From Eubacteriales bacterium (lineage in GTDB: Bacteria > Bacillota > Clostridia > Oscillospirales > Oscillospiraceae): a DNA stretch of 8,268 bases. The stretch covers positions 1-8,268 of the forward strand of contig JAUMXS010000028.1 of NCBI GenBank assembly GCA_030528965.1, written 5' to 3'. Positions 7,046 through 8,268 of the stretch are shown here, piece by piece. The stretch's first letter is position 1. Each line of letters opens with the position of its first letter. The notes under the pieces are model-generated. The model made no database searches and was not told the origin of the DNA. It was given only the letters and a program-made list of their open reading frames with translations. A program made the position numbers and the translations under genes.

Positions 7046-8077
7046 ATGGATATAGTAGTTCTCTACGGCGGACTGAGTGCGGAGAGAGATGTTTCGCGCA
7101 GCAGCGCCGCCAGTGTGGTCAGAGCACTGCGAGAGAGCGGGCACCGTGTTGTGCCGATGGATTTGTTTTTCGGCTGGGAAGGGGAATATTCGGATCCCCA
7201 TGAACTGTTCCGGATGGAAACGGAAGATGACATCTTTTCGGTTCCGGAGAAGGAGCCCGATCTGGAAGCCGTGCGTGCAAGCCGCGGAGCTGGAAACAGC
7301 CCCATCGGGGAAAACGTGTTGGAGATCTGCCGGGCGGCAGAACTGGTTTTCCTCGCGCTGCATGGCGAAGAAGGGGAAAACGGAAAGCTGCAGGCTTGGC
7401 TGGATATTGCCGGGATCCCCTATACAGGAAGCGGATATTTGGGCAGTGCCCTTGCCATGAACAAAACGCTGACCAAACAGCTGCTGACGGCAGCGGGTAT
7501 CGCCGTTCCGGAGGGCATTACGGTGACGCGGGGCGAGGAGCCGTATCCGTACATAGGTGCCCCCTGTGTGGTAAAACCCTGCTCCGGCGGGTCGAGCGTG
7601 GGAACGAGCATCGTTCTCCGGGAAGAGGACTATCTTCCTGCCCTGGAAGCGGCTTTTGCTTTTGAGGATCATGTGATCGTGGAGAAATTTATTCAGGGCC
7701 GCGAACTGACGGTAGGTGTAGTAGACGGAGAAACTCTGCCCGTCGTAGAGATCATTCCGCACGAAGGATTTTATGACTACCGAAACAAGTACCAGCCCGG
7801 ACTGACGGAAGAACTGTGCCCTGCGCCGATCGATGCGGAAGCGACGGAACAGGTTCAGAGAATTGCGAAACAGGTCTGTGAAGTGCTGATGATCGAGGCA
7901 TACGGCCGCGTGGATTTTCTGATGGATGAGGAAGGCAAGTTCTGGTGTCTGGAAGCGAACACACTGCCCGGCATGACGCCGACCAGCCTTGTGCCGCGTA
8001 TGGCTGCTGCCCAGGGAAAGGATTTCGGGGAGCTTTGCAATGAGATCATCGCGGCTTCGCTGAAAAAATACCAGTAA
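7046..8077 (+). CDS. ddl: D-alanine--D-alanine ligase
   Basis: A 343-residue ATP-grasp ligase that joins two D-alanines for peptidoglycan precursors in the cytoplasm. Seen in order: YGGLSAERDVS (7-17) with the substrate-binding Glu at 13, HGEEGENG (106-113), the ATP-binding Lys in VVKP (175-178) and the glycine-rich GGSSVG (181-186). Then come QGRELTVGV (217-225), FYDYRNKY (242-249) and LEANTLPGMT (302-311), which holds metal ligands E303 and N305. The Tyr at 249, which marks true D-Ala-D-Ala ligases, is kept, so a VanA-type D-lactate ligase is unlikely. The start is set at 7046, not the in-frame ATG at 7025, because AGGGAGGG (7033-7040) lies five bases before 7046 and the protein then opens with the usual MDIVVLYGG. 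murF follows after 25 bases. Confidence 0.95.
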   Translation: MDIVVLYGGLSAERDVSRSSAASVVRALRESGHRVVPMDLFFGWEGEYSDPHELFRMETEDDIFSVPEKEPDLEAVRASRGAGNSPIGENVLEICRAAELVFLALHGEEGENGKLQAWLDIAGIPYTGSGYLGSALAMNKTLTKQLLTAAGIAVPEGITVTRGEEPYPYIGAPCVVKPCSGGSSVGTSIVLREEDYLPALEAAFAFEDHVIVEKFIQGRELTVGVVDGETLPVVEIIPHEGFYDYRNKYQPGLTEELCPAPIDAEATEQVQRIAKQVCEVLMIEAYGRVDFLMDEEGKFWCLEANTLPGMTPTSLVPRMAAAQGKDFGELCNEIIAASLKKYQ

Positions 8078-8102
8078 GCTTGTACCAGAACGGGACATAT
8101 AT

Positions 8103-8268
8103 ATGAAGGAACTGTATTTAAAGGAAGTCGCCGCGGTATGCGGCGGGGAATATCATGGACCCGCGGAAGCTTTGACGCGCTGTGTGAGTTTTATCACGAC
8201 CGACAGCCGTAAAGTCGGAACGGACTGCCTGTTTGCCGCGCTGCGCGGAGAACGTGTGGATGGGCATG
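8103..8268 (+). CDS. murF: UDP-MurNAc-tripeptide--D-Ala-D-Ala ligase MurF, N-terminal part
   Basis: An open frame starts at ATG 8103 and runs off the right edge, giving 55 codons. The protein begins MKELYLKEVAAVCGGEY, and the stretch TTDSRKVGTDCLFAALRGER followed by VDGH (about residues 32-55) matches the N-terminal domain of Mur ligases that binds the UDP end of the substrate. MurE has a similar N-terminus, but the CGGE segment and the position directly after ddl favour MurF. MurF adds the Ddl product D-Ala-D-Ala to UDP-MurNAc-tripeptide. A modest ribosome site (GGGA, 8092-8095) lies seven bases upstream. No promoter or terminator is visible in the 25-base gap after ddl, so the two are probably cotranscribed. 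The ATP-binding and C-terminal domains lie beyond the window. Confidence 0.88.
   Translation, partial: MKELYLKEVAAVCGGEYHGPAEALTRCVSFITTDSRKVGTDCLFAALRGERVDGH

Noticed and set aside
6988..7203. A plus-strand frame of 71 residues starting in the ddl leader
   Set aside because: It runs out of frame into ddl, lacks a good ribosome site and has no recognisable domain.
7151..7354. Ddl as a vancomycin-resistance D-lactate or D-serine ligase, prompted by GENG in place of GEDG and the long N-terminal insert
   Set aside because: FYDYRNKY keeps the Tyr typical of D-Ala-D-Ala ligases. The neighbour is murF, with no vanH, vanX or vanT-like gene, and I recall GENG forms in ordinary clostridial enzymes.
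6995..8098. A 367-residue open frame antisense to ddl
   Set aside because: It mirrors ddl almost exactly and shows no family motif. Sense-strand evidence for ddl is strong.

Overview
The window reads as a housekeeping segment of a bacterial chromosome, most likely from a Gram-positive anaerobe of the Clostridia. Four things point there: the dgt-dnaG-rpoD gene order without rpsU, a sigma factor of the short Firmicutes SigA type, a ddl-murF pair, and purine-rich Shine-Dalgarno sequences before nearly every gene. Coding DNA is fairly GC-rich by eye (mid to upper 50s percent), which fits families such as Oscillospiraceae better than low-GC Clostridium. The family-level guess is weak. All genes are on the plus strand, and there is no sign of a mobile element, CRISPR array, RNA gene or recently acquired DNA.

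Layout. Bases 1-642 hold the 3' part of a CBS-domain transporter-associated protein of the HlyC/CorC family, cut by the window edge. A 97-base gap (643-739) contains a GC-rich hairpin just before hflX. Then hflX (740-2014) and a YigZ/IMPACT-family gene (2011-2652) overlap by four bases. An AT-rich gap (2653-2815) carries a 17-bp inverted repeat followed by a T-run. Next comes the DNA and RNA synthesis cluster: a dGTPase-like HD hydrolase (2816-3820), primase dnaG (3837-5579) and primary sigma factor rpoD (5576-6847). The first two are 16 bases apart and the last two overlap. A strong intrinsic terminator (6859-6904) closes this cluster. A good SigA-type promoter (6917-6945) then starts a peptidoglycan unit, D-alanine-D-alanine ligase ddl (7046-8077) followed by murF (from 8103, cut by the right edge).

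How the genes work together. HflX and YigZ are both linked to the translation machinery and are translationally coupled. Dgt, DnaG and SigA group dNTP control, replication priming and housekeeping transcription, a Firmicutes variant of the macromolecular synthesis operon. Ddl makes the D-Ala-D-Ala dipeptide that MurF joins to the UDP-MurNAc-tripeptide.

I found no new multi-gene system. The points most worth a second look are non-coding. The hairpin before hflX leaves no room for a promoter between it and the gene, so it probably sits in the hflX transcript as an attenuator or leader structure. The long dyad before dgt is preceded by a six-codon reading frame and may be an attenuator, a terminator or an operator. 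The ddl mRNA has a structured leader of about 95 bases.
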